This document shows, piece after piece, positions 34,201-46,129 of a DNA stretch of 64,000 nt. The notes under the pieces are model-generated. The model was not told the origin of the DNA. It ran no database searches and was given only the letters and a program-made list of their open reading frames with translations. The translations under genes were made by a program, and so were the position numbers. Origin of the DNA: Glossina fuscipes (Eukaryota > Arthropoda > Insecta > Diptera > Glossinidae); assembly GCF_014805625.2 (NCBI RefSeq), contig NW_023998556.1, positions 382,707 through 446,706 of the forward strand, in the 5' to 3' direction. Every line of letters begins with the position of its first letter. The first letter of the stretch is position 1.

Positions 34201-35930
34201 GTTAGAACAAATCCTCCACGCCATGTTAGAGAGCGTGAAAATTTAGTTCTTTTGCCTTTTCTGTCTTTTTTACGATAATGCTGACAGGTATAAAAGATTG
34301 AGTCCCGACCGGATATAATTTTCTTCTACTTTTGTTTTATTTAGAATTCTTTTAATTACTCTTTTTGCTTTCACAGGATAAATTTTTTTCTTTTTTACTA
34401 TCGCAGGCCGTAGCATCACCAACCTTAGTTCACCGAATTATGTTCGGGCGCTAGTTAAATAAATTTCACCGTTTGAATTGATTTTATTTTAAGATTATTT
34501 ATTTTTATTAAAAGGATTAAGTAGAACTTAAATCATGTGTTCTTATTCAATGTCAAACTTAAACAGATTAAACAAAATTATTTAACAACATTGGAATCCT
34601 TTTGGTTGACCCATTATTCGCAACCAGCACTTTATAAATAATTTAATGAAAACATAAAGAAATGGAAGCTGTAAGATGCAATAGGAGACCTGTGAGAACT
34701 GTTTACAATGAGCTAAAATGACAGTCGCTTATGAAATTCAGCGTTTATTACAGAGTTCGTTAGGGTGGTGCTTAACTTACATGTTACATTGACAAATCTA
34801 TTTACTTATATATGCAACCCTACTTTCTTATATTTGTTTATTACTCTATTTTCTGTATATTTTATAAATGCATTTACAAAATCTGATTTAAAAGGCGCGG
34901 GATAACAAGATCATAAGGGCGATGTGTACAGAAAAAGGTAGTGGAACTAGAGAAATTGTGATAGTAATTTAAGTATAATCTAGATATCCACTGCTTCTTA
35001 TTTTCGGAGAGAAAGATGGATTCTGGAAATCATCTTGTCATCATCTCGTCTCAGTCAAGCATTCTCTAAAAGTGTTCGTTTTCATAATCGACAATATGAC
35101 CTTCGAGTGGTTTTTGAGTAGATTACAACGAATTTAGAAATCCATTGTTCTGTATGGCTTTTATAACTTAGCCGCTACTTGATGGATTAACCTTGAAAAT
35201 TTTTGTAATGAAATTTTTTACTACTGCTGGTTTCGGTGTGACCCGTGTATACATGAAGAAGATGACTTCCTTCTTCTGGATCGAACCGTTGACGAGCCAA
35301 CACACCACCGTCCGTATTGAAGAAATCTGATTTAAACCGCTGGGATGGCGCACTATAGATGCCGAACTACGTATATTCTGAAATGCGATCGTCTGTTCCG
35401 TGCTACGACCATTGACGTTAGGTCATTAGAGTTAGGTAGAGATACTTTTTAATTTTAATTCATAGCCGTTAGGTTGTTGATAGATAATTACAATTTATTC
35501 TTTAGTACTAAAATGAAGCTTTCGAGTTAGCGATATAAGGAATTGAATAAAAGGAATGCGGATCGTCAAGAGATGAAGGACACCAATAAAATGAGGCGGC
35601 TAACCCGCTGAGACTCCCCTAGTATATTAAATCGGATAGGAATTTTCCTAAACTAGTAGGGAATGGATAATTAACCATCCTCTCAAAACAAAATAAAGCA
35701 AATTATTTTTAAAAATATAATGCAATTTTATATTCTTTATCTTTTCACTCTACTCCACACCAAAACGCTCTTCTTCCCACATCATTTTTTTCTCTGTCTA
35801 TAAGAGATGCCAATCTTCCAGGCCTGCCAATTATTTTTTTCTTACTCTTCGATGAAATTACCAACCTTGAACCATAAGCTACTAAAAAGCTTTGGATAAA
35901 GCAGGTAAGATACTTATGGGGCGAAAATAT
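31290..35930. other. long unassigned region
   Basis: No gene is supported. Minus-strand frames at 31285-31568 look gag-like in composition (SILKQHVLYEYGHAF) without a diagnostic motif. A T-rich region spans 33420-33600. The plus frame 33733-34278 (181 codons) is Cys/Phe/Ser-rich and has no recognisable domain. A 12-mer at 34442-34453 is on the minus strand one base from the Lys-type primer-binding-site core (tagcgcccgaac). A minus frame at 35353-35168 is unremarkable. Confidence 0.4.
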
Positions 35931-35935
35931 CAAGT

Positions 35936-36032
35936 ATTGTTTGTTATTATTATTATTATTATTATTTTAATTTTAGACTAATGAATTGAATTCTTAGACT
36001 AAAAAAAGAGACATTGAGCACATTGTTTGTTA
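35936..36032 (-). mobile_element. 75-bp 3'-only insertion of the I-clade element
   Basis: 35947-36021 matches the last about 75 bp of the element at 15992-21601 on the minus strand: the (TAA)n run, then attttagactaatgaattg and attcttagactaaaaaaa. It is flanked by an 11-bp duplication attgtttgtta (35936-35946 and 36022-36032). The duplication proves an independent retrotransposition event truncated to the 3' end. Confidence 0.85.
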
Positions 36033-36647
36033 AGTTTTATTGTTAATAAGAGCAGTAATATCGACTTTTTCAACTATCGGGAAAAGTGCTAGTAGTGTAC
36101 ATATGATATTTACTTTGTGTATTGGGGCAAAGGAGATTTAGTATATTGGCAGTTATTTTGCACGTTCTGAAAATAAAAAAAATAGTTTACGAAACAGTTG
36201 TGTGCTGATGTCATCAGCACCAGAAAGCATACATAAACACATGTACGCTGCATTATCTCCTTCTTTTCAACTATAAATTTGATGTTTATTTTGAATTACA
36301 GCTGTTTTCATTGAATATTGCACTCAATTTCATTTAATTCAGTCCAAATTAGGCCTAGCCCACATTCCCAACTCAGTTCACAAATGGAATAGTGAAGATA
36401 ATGAAAGGTACGTAGTAAATAACGTACCACAACAAAGCAATAAAGGAGGTACTCCACGTCTCTATTACACCTAATTTTCCACGTAAAATCTCGCATCAAT
36501 TTCGTTAATCTTTCAAAAATTTTCACATTGCAAACGTAGATTTACATACGCTTATATATATCAAACAACGGCTATAAAAGACAGCGAACGCACGTGGAAA
36601 GCGCGGAAATAAAACTGCTTTAACGACTTCTTCTTTACTGGTTTTTC

Positions 36648-37539
36648 CTAAATAATACTGCTGCATTTCCTAGACGTATTCTTCTCTTTTTCTACGGCAA
36701 TCTTTAAATTTTCTCCGGAAAAAATTTAAAATTTGGAGTAAAATACTGTGCAAATTTAATTTAGACACCTGGACGATAGCACCTTGACCGCTGATCAGCC
36801 CTTTGATAATCTTTTCCTTAATTTGGATATTTCTCTGCACATCCCCCAATTGTTCCTTCATATATGCGAGTCTTTTGTTGAGTGTCTCAATTTCAACTAT
36901 TTTCTTAGCAATAGCCATTTCCACAGCTTTTATCCCGTAATTCATCTTTGAAAAGGAAAATAGAACTTAAGATAAAAAATTCGCAACTTTGTTAAAAATG
37001 CATTCGTTTGGCGGAGGTCAAATTAATTTTCTACGTACCTTATATTTGTGTTCCAGTTCAACGTCAACGAACTGAAAACGTCGACAGGAAAAAAGATTGC
37101 TTAAAAAGGAAAAGCGTTAAAGTTCGATTGAACCTACTTCGTTATGTCCCGGATTGTGTAGGTTTTCAGTTGTTGGAAAGTCACCAACATCTTGTTCCTG
37201 GCAATGTTGAGATGGTATTGGATGCTGGAAGTTAAGATGCTCAGATATGTTGCACGCTCCTTTAGGTAAACTCATGGTAGCAGTTTGAGGTATGAGACAA
37301 CTTGCTTTGTCACACACTATTGCAAGCTCTGTGAAAGGCCATCGAAATCGTCGTTGTGATAACGCCGACGTAGTACTTGGCTGCGATGATAGTGACGTGA
37401 TGTTATCAGGATTTGATTGCATATTTCCTTTGTGCGTTGTCGGCGATATATTTATCGCCTTGCAAATGATATCCTCGATTTCACTTGGTAAGGTGTACTT
37501 GGAATTTAAAACTTTTGCTGCTATTTTGAGCAGTTTTGT
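36648..37539 (-). CDS. possible three-exon host gene or fragment with coiled coil
   Basis: Three minus-strand exons fit in frame. Exon 1 is 37539-37138: open from ACA, first ATG at 37422, with KVLNSKYTLPSEIEDIICKA and later RRFRWPFTELAIVCDKASC. Exon 2 is 36945-36769: MNYGIKAVEMAIAKKIVEIE leading into a coiled-coil-like heptad stretch, LNKRLAYMKEQLGDVQRNI. Exon 3 is 36701-36648: IAVEKEKNTSRKCSSII and a TAG. Intron 1 runs from GTAGGT to a strong acceptor, tattttccttttcaaag, and is phase 0. Intron 2 (67 bp) runs from GTGTCT to tttaaag, also phase 0. The 5' end is not closed: a TAA precedes exon 1, so an upstream exon or a start at 37422 is needed. I do not recognise the protein; a small nuclear or kinetochore-type coiled-coil protein is only a guess. 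It has no stops, unlike the other gene scraps here. Confidence 0.4.
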
Positions 37540-37695
37540 TTACCGAGATGCTTAAGAAAACTGTATATAACATAATTTTCTTTTGGGATCAATAATTTTT
37601 ATGTGACATTAAACGCAACTCGAAAGAAAAAATAAAAAATCCGTGGGAAGTACATGTCTAAAGAAGCCCTTGTAGTGAAAATATTTGTTCTAATG

Positions 37696-38948
37696 TATTA
37701 GTTTGGGGAAAAAGAAATCCATTATTTTTATATGAACTTTATTTAACATGCTTCGGATTGTCCGATTTGGGTCAAATATGCACCGTTTTGTTGTATGATT
37801 TGTTGCCATTTTAAAGGTAACTTCAAAATGCCTCTCTCATAGAAGTCCTGGTCTCTATTTGCAAAAAACTCTAGTAGTCGATTTTCACAATCCTCCCTAG
37901 ATTCCAATTTTTTATCATTAAAGAAATTTTGCAATTCAAGAAAAAGATGATAATCGCTTGGTGCCAAGTTCGGACTGTATGGCGGATGCATTAAAACTTC
38001 CCAACCAAGCTGCCGAAGTTTCTGGCGAGTCACTGTAGATGAGTGTGGCCTAGCGTTGTCCTGGTGGAACACGACACCTCTCCTGTTGGCCAATTCTGGC
38101 CGTTTCTGGTCAATCGCTATCTTCAAACGGTCCAGTTGTTGACAGTAGAGATCAGAATTTAGCGTTTGGCCATATGGAAGCAACTCATAATAAATAATCC
38201 CCTTCCAGTCCCACCAAATGCATAGCAAAACCTTCCTGGCCGTTTGAGGTACTTCACCGATCTTTGACCACGATCGTTTTCGCACAGGGTTATCGTATGT
38301 GATCCATTTCTCATCTCCAGTCACCATCCGTTTAAGAAATCTCATTCCGTTTGGCCAAGGCTTCGCAGATGGAAATTCGATCCATCATGTTTTTTTCTGT
38401 TAATTGGCGTGGCACCCAAACAGCGAGCTTCTTTTTGAATCCAGTTTGTGCAAATGGTGTAAAACTGTTTTATGGTCGATTTTTAGCTCCTGGGCGATGT
38501 TACGGCTGCTAACATGCCGGTCAACTTCGATCATTTCTCCGATTTTATCGACATTTTCGACGACCGGCCTACCTGTGCGAGGTGCATCTTTAACATCAAA
38601 AATTCCTGAACGGAATCTACGAAACCAAAATTGCACATAATTGGCTGTTACAGTATCGGAACCATAAACACCACTCACAATTTTAGACGCCTGGCTTGCA
38701 TTTTCGCCTTTGTCAAAGAAAAACTGTAAAATGTACCGAATTTTCTCGTTGTTCACTTCCATTTCTAACACTCTGTAACTCACAACTGAATGCACCAAAC
38801 GAAAAACAGCAAAAGAATTTTTTTTACTGCGAAATGTACAGTATGTAAATGTACAGTATCGGAAATTGTTTGATCGATACTTTACGAGAAATCTATCAGT
38901 GCAGCCATCTATCGAAAAATAATGGATTTCTTTTTCCCCAAACTAATA
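37696..38948 (-). mobile_element. mariner transposon (mellifera-type), complete ends
   Basis: The element spans 37698-38946 (1249 bp). Its terminal inverted repeats begin TTAGTTTGGGGAAAAAG and match for about 32 bp at both ends. TA duplications lie at 37696-37697 and 38947-38948, the required mariner target. It carries one transposase gene on the minus strand. Length and layout match a full mariner of about 1.25-1.3 kb. The ends are intact, so it could in principle be mobilised in trans, but its own transposase is broken. Confidence 0.92.
37743..38762 (-). pseudogene. mariner transposase (DD34D), frameshifted
   Basis: Mariner transposase cuts and pastes the element at TA sites. The start is ATG 38762 (MEVNNEKIRYILQ). 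The N-terminal helix-turn-helix pair includes GENASQASKIV and FRSGIFDVKDAPRTGRP. A frameshift near 38410 splits the linker; the expected WVPxxLTEKN linker is found in another frame, and a second slip near 38345 restores the catalytic frame. The catalytic triad is intact: TGDEKW, HQDNARPH, and PSDYH 34 residues after the second Asp. A short in-frame deletion lies after WSKIGEVPQ, where relatives have a few more residues. The C-terminus ends LPLKWQQIIQQNGAYLTQI and extends to a stop at 37743. The motifs fit the mellifera subfamily. Confidence 0.9.
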
Positions 38949-39339
38949 TATATGTAATGATCGCCCTAAGAAATGAAATTATAAAATGAGAAACACCAAT
39001 TACAGATTCATGACGCTCTACCTGCAATAAGTAATAATGAAATTTGTTATTGGTTACTTGGTTGTAAAAGGGAATAAAAACGAATTTGTGGAAGATAAAA
39101 GCAAGTCAGTCGAAGAAGTTGAATCGAGAAATTGCATCGAATGGTTAAGACTGGAAGAGGAATAAGAAGCCTTAAAGTATCGGTTCCTGTACATAAACCA
39201 TATGTTGTTAGGTGGTACCATCCATTTTCATAGTTTTTCGCTTGAACAGGCATTTATAGAGAAAACGTTGTACAATGCATATTAACAAAAATATTTTCCA
39301 CCATTTTCTACCACACTTTACCATACTTCTAGCAACTTG

Positions 39340-39640
39340 ACGATATCGTGCCAAAAGAACTTATATTAGTTTGGCAGCGATCCAATTACCGATTGATTTT
39401 CGTACTTTCAACTTTGTGTCGCCGCGTGCGATATTTCGCCGGGAACTTGAGCTGGGTCTTCGTCTTTATCTTCTTGCTTTTTTGGTCCTCCAGGCCGGTT
39501 TTTATCATTGACATCAAAATAATCAATTTTAAACCGTTGAAACCAAAATTGACAATTGGGAAATGATCGAGCAGCATCACTTAAAAAACTTAAACAACGA
39601 AAGTAATAAAGTTTCAACATTTTGAGCGGTCTGTGATTAG
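39340..39640 (-). mobile_element. mariner transposase N-terminal fragment (different subfamily)
   Basis: The minus-strand frame contains CQFWFQRFKIDYFDVNDKNR then PGGPKKQEDKDE. This corresponds to the WFxRFKxGDFDVxDKxRPGxPKKxED region between the two N-terminal helix-turn-helix motifs of mauritiana/irritans-type mariners. Only this part remains, with no TIRs. It is distinct from the complete element at 37698-38946 by sequence. Confidence 0.6.
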
Positions 39641-39654
39641 CAGCCTTGCGCATC

Positions 39655-39865
39655 AAAACCAAATTAAACTTGATTAAACGTCATTAAACTTGATTAAACA
39701 TGGTTAAACATTATTAAACATTTCAAAATTAAGCAGACTTTCGCATCAAAACCATATTAAACTTGATTAAACTTTATTAAACACTATGAAACATTTTAAA
39801 ATTAGGCAGCCGTGCGCATCAAAACCACATTAAACCTGATAATTCAGCAAGTATGGAAAATTAAG
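39655..39865 (+). repeat. imperfect tandem repeat rich in attaaac motifs
   Basis: About two and a half units of some 80-95 bp, each beginning gcatcaaaacca(a/t)attaaac and containing runs of (t)tgattaaac/tattaaac. The repeat adjoins the dispersed repeat at 39911-40150. Confidence 0.6.
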
Positions 39866-39874
39866 CAATTGTTA

Positions 39875-40150
<276 letters not shown>

Positions 40151-40309
40151 TTTATCCATTTCTTCCTATCAGTAGTTATAAGATTACACCCAGTCTCCAT
40201 AAGGAGCGAACTTTATATTTCTTAATTTATCTTTTTACAATTCTTGAAATGAATACCAAAATAAATAAAAGGCACATTTTTGTCCATGTTGTATGCTGCC
40301 ACAATAAAG

Positions 40310-40415
40310 TTGATTTCTTTAGTTGCAGAATAGTTCTCTGCATTCAAACTGTTGCTTTTCATTTTTCTGCACAATCTGCATGCATAACGGTAACTTATGA
40401 ATGTTGTTTGTTCTT
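40310..40415 (+). repeat. short direct repeat, partner at 41365-41465
   Basis: Both copies share ctgcatt...gttacttttcat/gttgcttttcat, then ctgcacaatctgcatgcata (the other copy has gcgcacaatctacatgcata) and tatgaatgtt/tatgtatgtt. They are diverged and of unknown origin. Confidence 0.45.
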
Positions 40416-41631
40416 ATCGCAGATGTCAAGAAATCAATATAACAATGAAAATTACATACATAATGTACAAGTATATACAGGTATGGCGGCGTGCATACTT
40501 GTGTTGTAAGCCGCCAATATGAACCATCCCAACAAATGTAAATCAAAGTAGTAAAAAAACAAGGAAAAATTAGTAATTTAGATGCATTATAGATTTGTAT
40601 TTTATTATGACAGATTTGTATATGTTTTTCTAAAGTCATCGCGTGTACTTGCTCTTCATTTTTCATCATATTTTATTATCATTTTTTATTTTAAACATTT
40701 TTATTTTCACCATTATTCATATTTATTCGAAGCGACTCTGTCTTCTTTACATTCTCCATAGATGCTACTTTTTTTGTAAACGGTGTAAAAGAAAAATCTA
40801 GCTAACAGCTTAAAGCATTTCACAAGTGCGCGAAGAAGTTTTGCAAATTGAAAATTCTTAAATAATATAAGATATATAAAAATTGGCAAAAATTTGGCAA
40901 AAAATTAGTAAAAATTTTTTGGAATTGGTTTAGCTTTAAATCAAGTGATTTTAATTTAATATTTATGAAAGCATAAAAATTGAAAGAAACGAAAAACTAA
41001 AAAATTTGTTCTGTGTTAAATAAATTTCAGATTTTGTAGATATTCATTATTTAATTTTAGCTTCGTCATTAATTGGTAAGTGCATTTTAGTGAACTTTTA
41101 TCATTGAGATGCTTTGTAATTTGGCAAGCCAATATAAAGAACTCCAAGCCCTGTGAAACGGGAATGCATGCCGACTATAGCATCCCGGCTTCTTTTTGTG
41201 TTCAATTTTTTTATGTTGAGAAAGAAAGTTGAGTTAAATTGTTGGCATGCTTGGCTTAATAAAATATACATTTTTTTTCATTTTATAAATTTTTTTTGTG
41301 AATTTTTAGTGTTATCGCACAAAATAAATTAAATTGAGTTAATTGTTCTTTGCAGGCGGTATCTTTATTCGATAAGGAATGTGCAAAATATTTTCTGCAT
41401 TTAGCCGTTACTTTTCATATCTGCGCACAATCTACATGCATAACAGCAGATTATGTATGTTTTGTATGTACACAATTATATTCTATGTATATTCAATATA
41501 CATACTGAATATTTTGTACTTTTGGATACAAATAACAATTTAGTGATTGACATTTATTGAATTAAATTAATAATAAAAATAATTGATTTTAATTAAATTA
41601 AGAATAAAAAAAATTTGAAAGTTTTTAAGTT

Positions 41632-42093
41632 TTAGTTGCAGTACGTGGCAATTAACGAAAGCCAGTTCGTTAAAGGCCGCTTATAAGGTTTAAACGGATT
41701 TCTTTCGGTTTCCACAGTCTTGAAATACGTAAATGGCATATTCAACGTGTCTTGCATTGTTTCTTCAAGACTTCTTTGTGTCTTTTCATCGTTTACTAGA
41801 CAGTAGAAAGTATCGAATGTTCCGCTCAAGTTAACGTTTTAACGATGTTATAAATGATCCACAATGGAATGATTATTATGTACGATTTTGCGAGGATATT
41901 TTGCATCCAAAACGCGACCGAAGTCGGGATAGACCTTGCCCAGATAAAGAATATCAAAAATATAAATATTTGTTGCAGTCGCAATCGCTATGGCTGACGT
42001 TTTATTATTTCTGCAGGATTCTACAGGTTCAATTATCAACGCTATCATCGATCGATTTGTAACGTCAGTCAGAGTGTTGTGGTATTTTTGATC
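41632..42093 (-). pseudogene. EXD1-like 3'-5' exonuclease pseudogene fragment
   Basis: The minus strand reads DQKYHNTLTDVTNRSMIALI, then NIYIFDILYLGKVYPDFGRV, YPRKIVHNNHSIVDHL, two stops, and LSGTFDTFYCLVND ... PFTYFKTVE ... RPLTNWLSLIATYC. The order fits the DEDD exonuclease-like domain of EXD1/egalitarian-type proteins: the first beta strands, then IFDxxxLG, a KxxHxxxxxxDxL block, an xFDT motif, and the R.LT.W region. EXD1 acts in piRNA-related RNA metabolism in animals. The two stops (TAA at 41850-41848 and 41841-41839) fall where CAA Gln codons would be expected. Upstream of 42093 the frame soon meets a TAG. Only this domain is present, so it is a fragment. Confidence 0.55.
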
Positions 42094-42099
42094 AGTTTG

Positions 42100-44030
42100 T
42101 CTGTTGATCTACTTGCAATAGTTCATTAACCCTAAAATTTAGCGCATATACATGCCTTGTATTTATTGCGCGGAGTTTTAATTATTATTATGTTATTGTA
42201 TTATTATTACATATATATATATACTATTATAAATATTATTGTAGTTTTCAATTTGAGTTAAACGATGGCGTAGGCTTATAGGGGATGCCAGCCATTTACA
42301 AAAATTGGCAACGCGCCTATTATGGTATCTTAATGGTGGCGCGGAAAACCGTGAAGCCTAAAGACGGGAAAAAGCAGGCTGGAGAGGAGTAACATGTTGA
42401 GTGAAGCATTGTTTCTTTAAAATGCACACTCAGGCGGAATGGCAAACGCTCAGCTGAGCTGCTGCCGGTAGTCGTATGTCGTGAAAAATGGTTTAATAAA
42501 AGTTTCTATATCAAATTCCTCCCGCCTCGGTGAACTAGTTTGGAGTGGAGATTTTAGAAGATTTGGCTTGTTCTCCACAAAGGTCGTCTAAAGCTGTTGG
42601 ATAGTGACTTCTTGCAGGCCATTGTAAGTAAGCGTTTCATGATCTTTTGACAACAAGTTCTGTTGAACATCAAGTGATTAGGTTTTTGCAGATAGATAAG
42701 AACTTAAGATAAAATGCAAATATGAAGTGTTTACAAGTGTGCTGTTAAACAATTTTACGTTTAACCAACCTAAAGGGTAGGAATAACGCATCATCGAAAA
42801 ATGAACTTCATAAAATACCTTTTGTCGTTATTTTTAAAACGCTTTTTTTTAAGTGAAAATTCCACTTGAAAGGTAATAAGAGTGGGATTTTAACCCCTAC
42901 ATCGGAATGCGGTCACCTTTGTCTATCTTTCTCATTCTTCCACCGAAATCAGTATATTGTAATCTTTGAAAATTTTGGGATCTTTGAAAAGTTTTAGTTC
43001 ACACACGTATATAAAACCATGGAACATCTATATTTATATTAATCATACAATCTGAATAAAGTTAAATAAACCATTAGTTTTAAAAAAATTATTCAATTAA
43101 GTACAGCATGAGATTGGTATTATGAAAAGCACACAATATGTGGAAATAAACCTGACAACGCCAAAAAGAAAGGCGGTTTGTTCTATTTTTCGAAAGGGCA
43201 AAAAGAAAAGGTCCCGTTGCGTTTGCGTTGAGAAACCAGTCAAACAATTGCTTTGGTGATTATGATGACATTTTTTGCATCCATTTTAAACGAACGTTAC
43301 TTGTTCTCACAACAGAACCGGTATACGCTTAAAAGAAGTTTTTATATAGAAGCAAGAGGAAGACACCAAGCCAAGCCAAGGCAAGGCGCAATGAATGTTT
43401 GCTCGTATTTTGTAAGGTAAATGGTTTAAGTGAAATTAAAGATTGGTTCGTTGAGGATGTCGAATAGTCGGGAATTTAAAAATATATTAGCGTATAAAGT
43501 TAGCGTATAAGCCGCTTAATAAAATACAAGAAAACTAGTGGTGGTCTATTTGTTTATTAAGTTCACATTGTGAGCTTTTGCTGTTTCTTACAAGTTGTCT
43601 GTGCATCCGGAAGCGGCTAACTATAGTTTAAAAGTTGTGTCGGCTAAGATGGTAAACATGTATCCACCTGTTCTTATGAGTCTGCAACAAAACGGCGCAC
43701 ATTACAAAAAATCATTGGTTCTTTTTTTTTAAATTTGCTTTTTCTTTTTTTACAGTTCAAAAAAAAAAAAAAATTGATGAGTAACTCTAACACACATCAC
43801 AGAACTGACTTCTCCAAAATTTATTTTTTCTTTAAAAAAAAGACAAACCATCGCCTACTCATTTTACTACAAGTACACATATAGAAATATATAGATAAAT
43901 GTCCATAATTGGCACTAAGGAAATTCTCCGTAACTATCTGCCAACCTGTTAATAACATATTAAATAATGAAAGGAAAACATGAAATAAAATATGGTTTTT
44001 GTAACATTTGAGAAAAAATTAGTTTAACGT
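42100..44030. other. unassigned AT-rich region
   Basis: No gene is supported. A GC-richer segment at 42260-42620 has no frame or terminal repeats that I can define. A frame around 43130-43410 is protein-like in patches but broken. Confidence 0.4.
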
Positions 44031-45069
44031 CTTCCACAAATTATTTGGGTCTGGAGGGAGACGAACAGGCAGAATGAGTATTGAAAGGCCCTAGGGTCCT
44101 TATGTGTACAGTAGGTTAGCGTTTCGTCAGTCCGCATCGGGCTGGGTAGAGGTATTGAAAATCTTCATGGACGAACACTTTGTCAAGACACCGGACCACT
44201 GCCTCGCGTAGCTAGTACTAAGCAAGCAAATACTACATCGCACGTTTAAAAATGGCAGAACTGAGGGTGGAGTATGCGGCCCGAGTATCCAAAATGTCAC
44301 ACCAATGGGATATTATTTCTCCATATTCCAAGCAGAAATCTGTGTAATGTACGCATATGCTTCCGAATGCTTAAGAAGGCAATGAAGGATAAAGCTCATC
44401 TACGTTTACTCCAACAGTCAACCTACCTTAAGTCCGCTGAGGGAGGAAACAGTATTACCTAAACTGGTGTTGTAGTGCTCCCAAAGCTTGAATGAGCTGT
44501 ACAATCACAATGATTGCACCTAAAATGGATATCTGGGTATTTGAGCATTGAGTAACTAACTAATAGGGAGCTGGAGAGACAGTGCTATCTTGACCTATCA
44601 GGTCTCTCTTCTTTTTTTATGAGTCGTGAATTTTGGCTTCAAATTCATAAATGTTTGCTGGCTACTCTCTCAGTTTGGCAACTCTGCGTGCGTTTTGTAG
44701 TCGCGTTTTTATTCTGTGCAAGAAATATTTCAATTTTTTTAGTGTATTTCTTAGCTTTTTTGCTTTATTCGTGTTTAATTTTAAAAATTCTCTAAAAGAA
44801 TAAAGTGTGAATTTAAGTTATATTAATTTATTAACCATTTATGGGAAAAAATCATTTTGGTTTAGTGTAATCAGCAATTTAGCTCTTGGTAAAAGTCTCT
44901 CTTTTTGCCTGTTAATCTTGGTCTACAGTTTTTTTTAGGTTTCGCTCTATATTTACTATGGGCAGGGAAGTAGGATATTTGCCTTAATTTGCTGAAAATT
45001 TGTGCCGCGAAATTTTTTATTCTTTCCTTTTCTTTTTTCCTTCATAATTTACTTTTGCTGTTTTCAATG

Positions 45070-45954
45070 GATATGGATTGCTTATTTACACCATGCCGTG
45101 TGAAAATAGGCCCTGAATCTGAACGATTCATTTCTTGTTGGCTGTGTGATCGTTTTGGACACGCAAAGTGTGCTGGTATTATCGGCCGTGCTGCTCATGC
45201 AGTCCTTGATCCTTCTAAAGGTTTACGATGGTTATGTCCTGACTGCAGAAAGCAGGACATTGTTTTCTACAAACTCTTCACGGAGACGAGAAATTGTTTC
45301 TCAGATTTGCAAAAATCTCGGCTCCTTGTGGGAGAAATTTGAAATAATCAAGGCTAGGTTTGATGAGTGTCGTTATATTGCACAGTCATCTTCATCTCCA
45401 GCTAACATAGTTTCAACTCGTAGCGTAGCGTGTGGTCCGTCGCCCCTGAGTTCTTCTAAGTCCGTTTCGTCGGTGCAAGTTAGCGATTCCTTAAAGTCTA
45501 CAAAGAATGTTTGCGTTTCTGCTACTGTTGAGTCGGTCTGTAACATAAAAGTTGCAATCCTTCTGGCTTAAGCTAAACTGAAGTGGCAAGGGTATCTCCT
45601 CCCATTGAAGTCACTCAATCGTCTCATGCGTCTTCGCCTGAAACTTATAATGATAATAGGAAATCGTACTCTCCTCCTGGATGTTCGATTGTGAACGCCG
45701 GTCACCGAACTGGGCACGTCGCGCAAGCTGCTCGTGCAAGTGTGGTTACACCTTCTATATTTTTCCCAACTCATAACTCCCTATCCATGAACCCTGCTGC
45801 TCCTAGTACAGATGACATATGCTTGAAGGCAGTTCCTCCCAGAAAGGCAATATTTGTGTCAAGACTAGCACCAGATACATCTGTTGCTAACATAAAAAGT
45901 TATCTGGCAGCGAAAGCCCCTTCTGTTAATTTAAAGCGCTCCTTCTCAATCTAG
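45070..45954 (+). pseudogene. CR1-like ORF1: PHD-like finger, coiled coil, C-terminal module
   Basis: The frame from about 45070 contains CLFTPCRVKIGPES, CWLCDRFGHAKCAG and GLRWLCPDCRK, which is a C-x4-C...C-x2-C...H-x2-C...C-x2-C treble cleft (PHD/RING-like). The next block in another frame (45290-45571) is helical (REIVSQICKNLGSLWEKFEI) and Ser-rich. After a stop the frame 45583-45954 carries RTGHVAQAARASVVTPS and AIFVSRLAPDTSVANIKSYL, a short RNA-binding-like module common at the end of such ORF1 proteins. At least one frameshift (about 45290) and one stop (45571) break it. Confidence 0.7.
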
Positions 45955-46129
45955 AGCTATCTAATCTTTTAAAATTCTAGTTTCGACTGAAAATATGTAT
46001 TTTGATGTTAAATAAACCATTGTGGCCGGTTGGATCCTTAATTAAGGAATTTATCCCTCGGGATAGACCCGGTAATGCTAATGCAGTAGCTCTTTCCCCT
46101 TCAAAAAACTGAATATTTCTTCAGGCTCA

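Noticed and set aside
33733..34278. 181-codon plus-strand frame
   Set aside because: Cys/Ser/Phe-rich translation with no domain, overlapping a minus-strand frame of equal plausibility and sitting in T-rich sequence; I could not support it as a gene.
34442..34453. Lys-type primer-binding-site-like 12-mer on the minus strand
   Set aside because: One mismatch in the core, and no LTR end or gag frame could be defined beside it.
44040..44560. Possible RNase H scrap (EGDEQAE-like and WISGYLSIE-like readings)
   Set aside because: The blocks appear in the wrong order and are separated by many stops; the match is too weak to list as an element.
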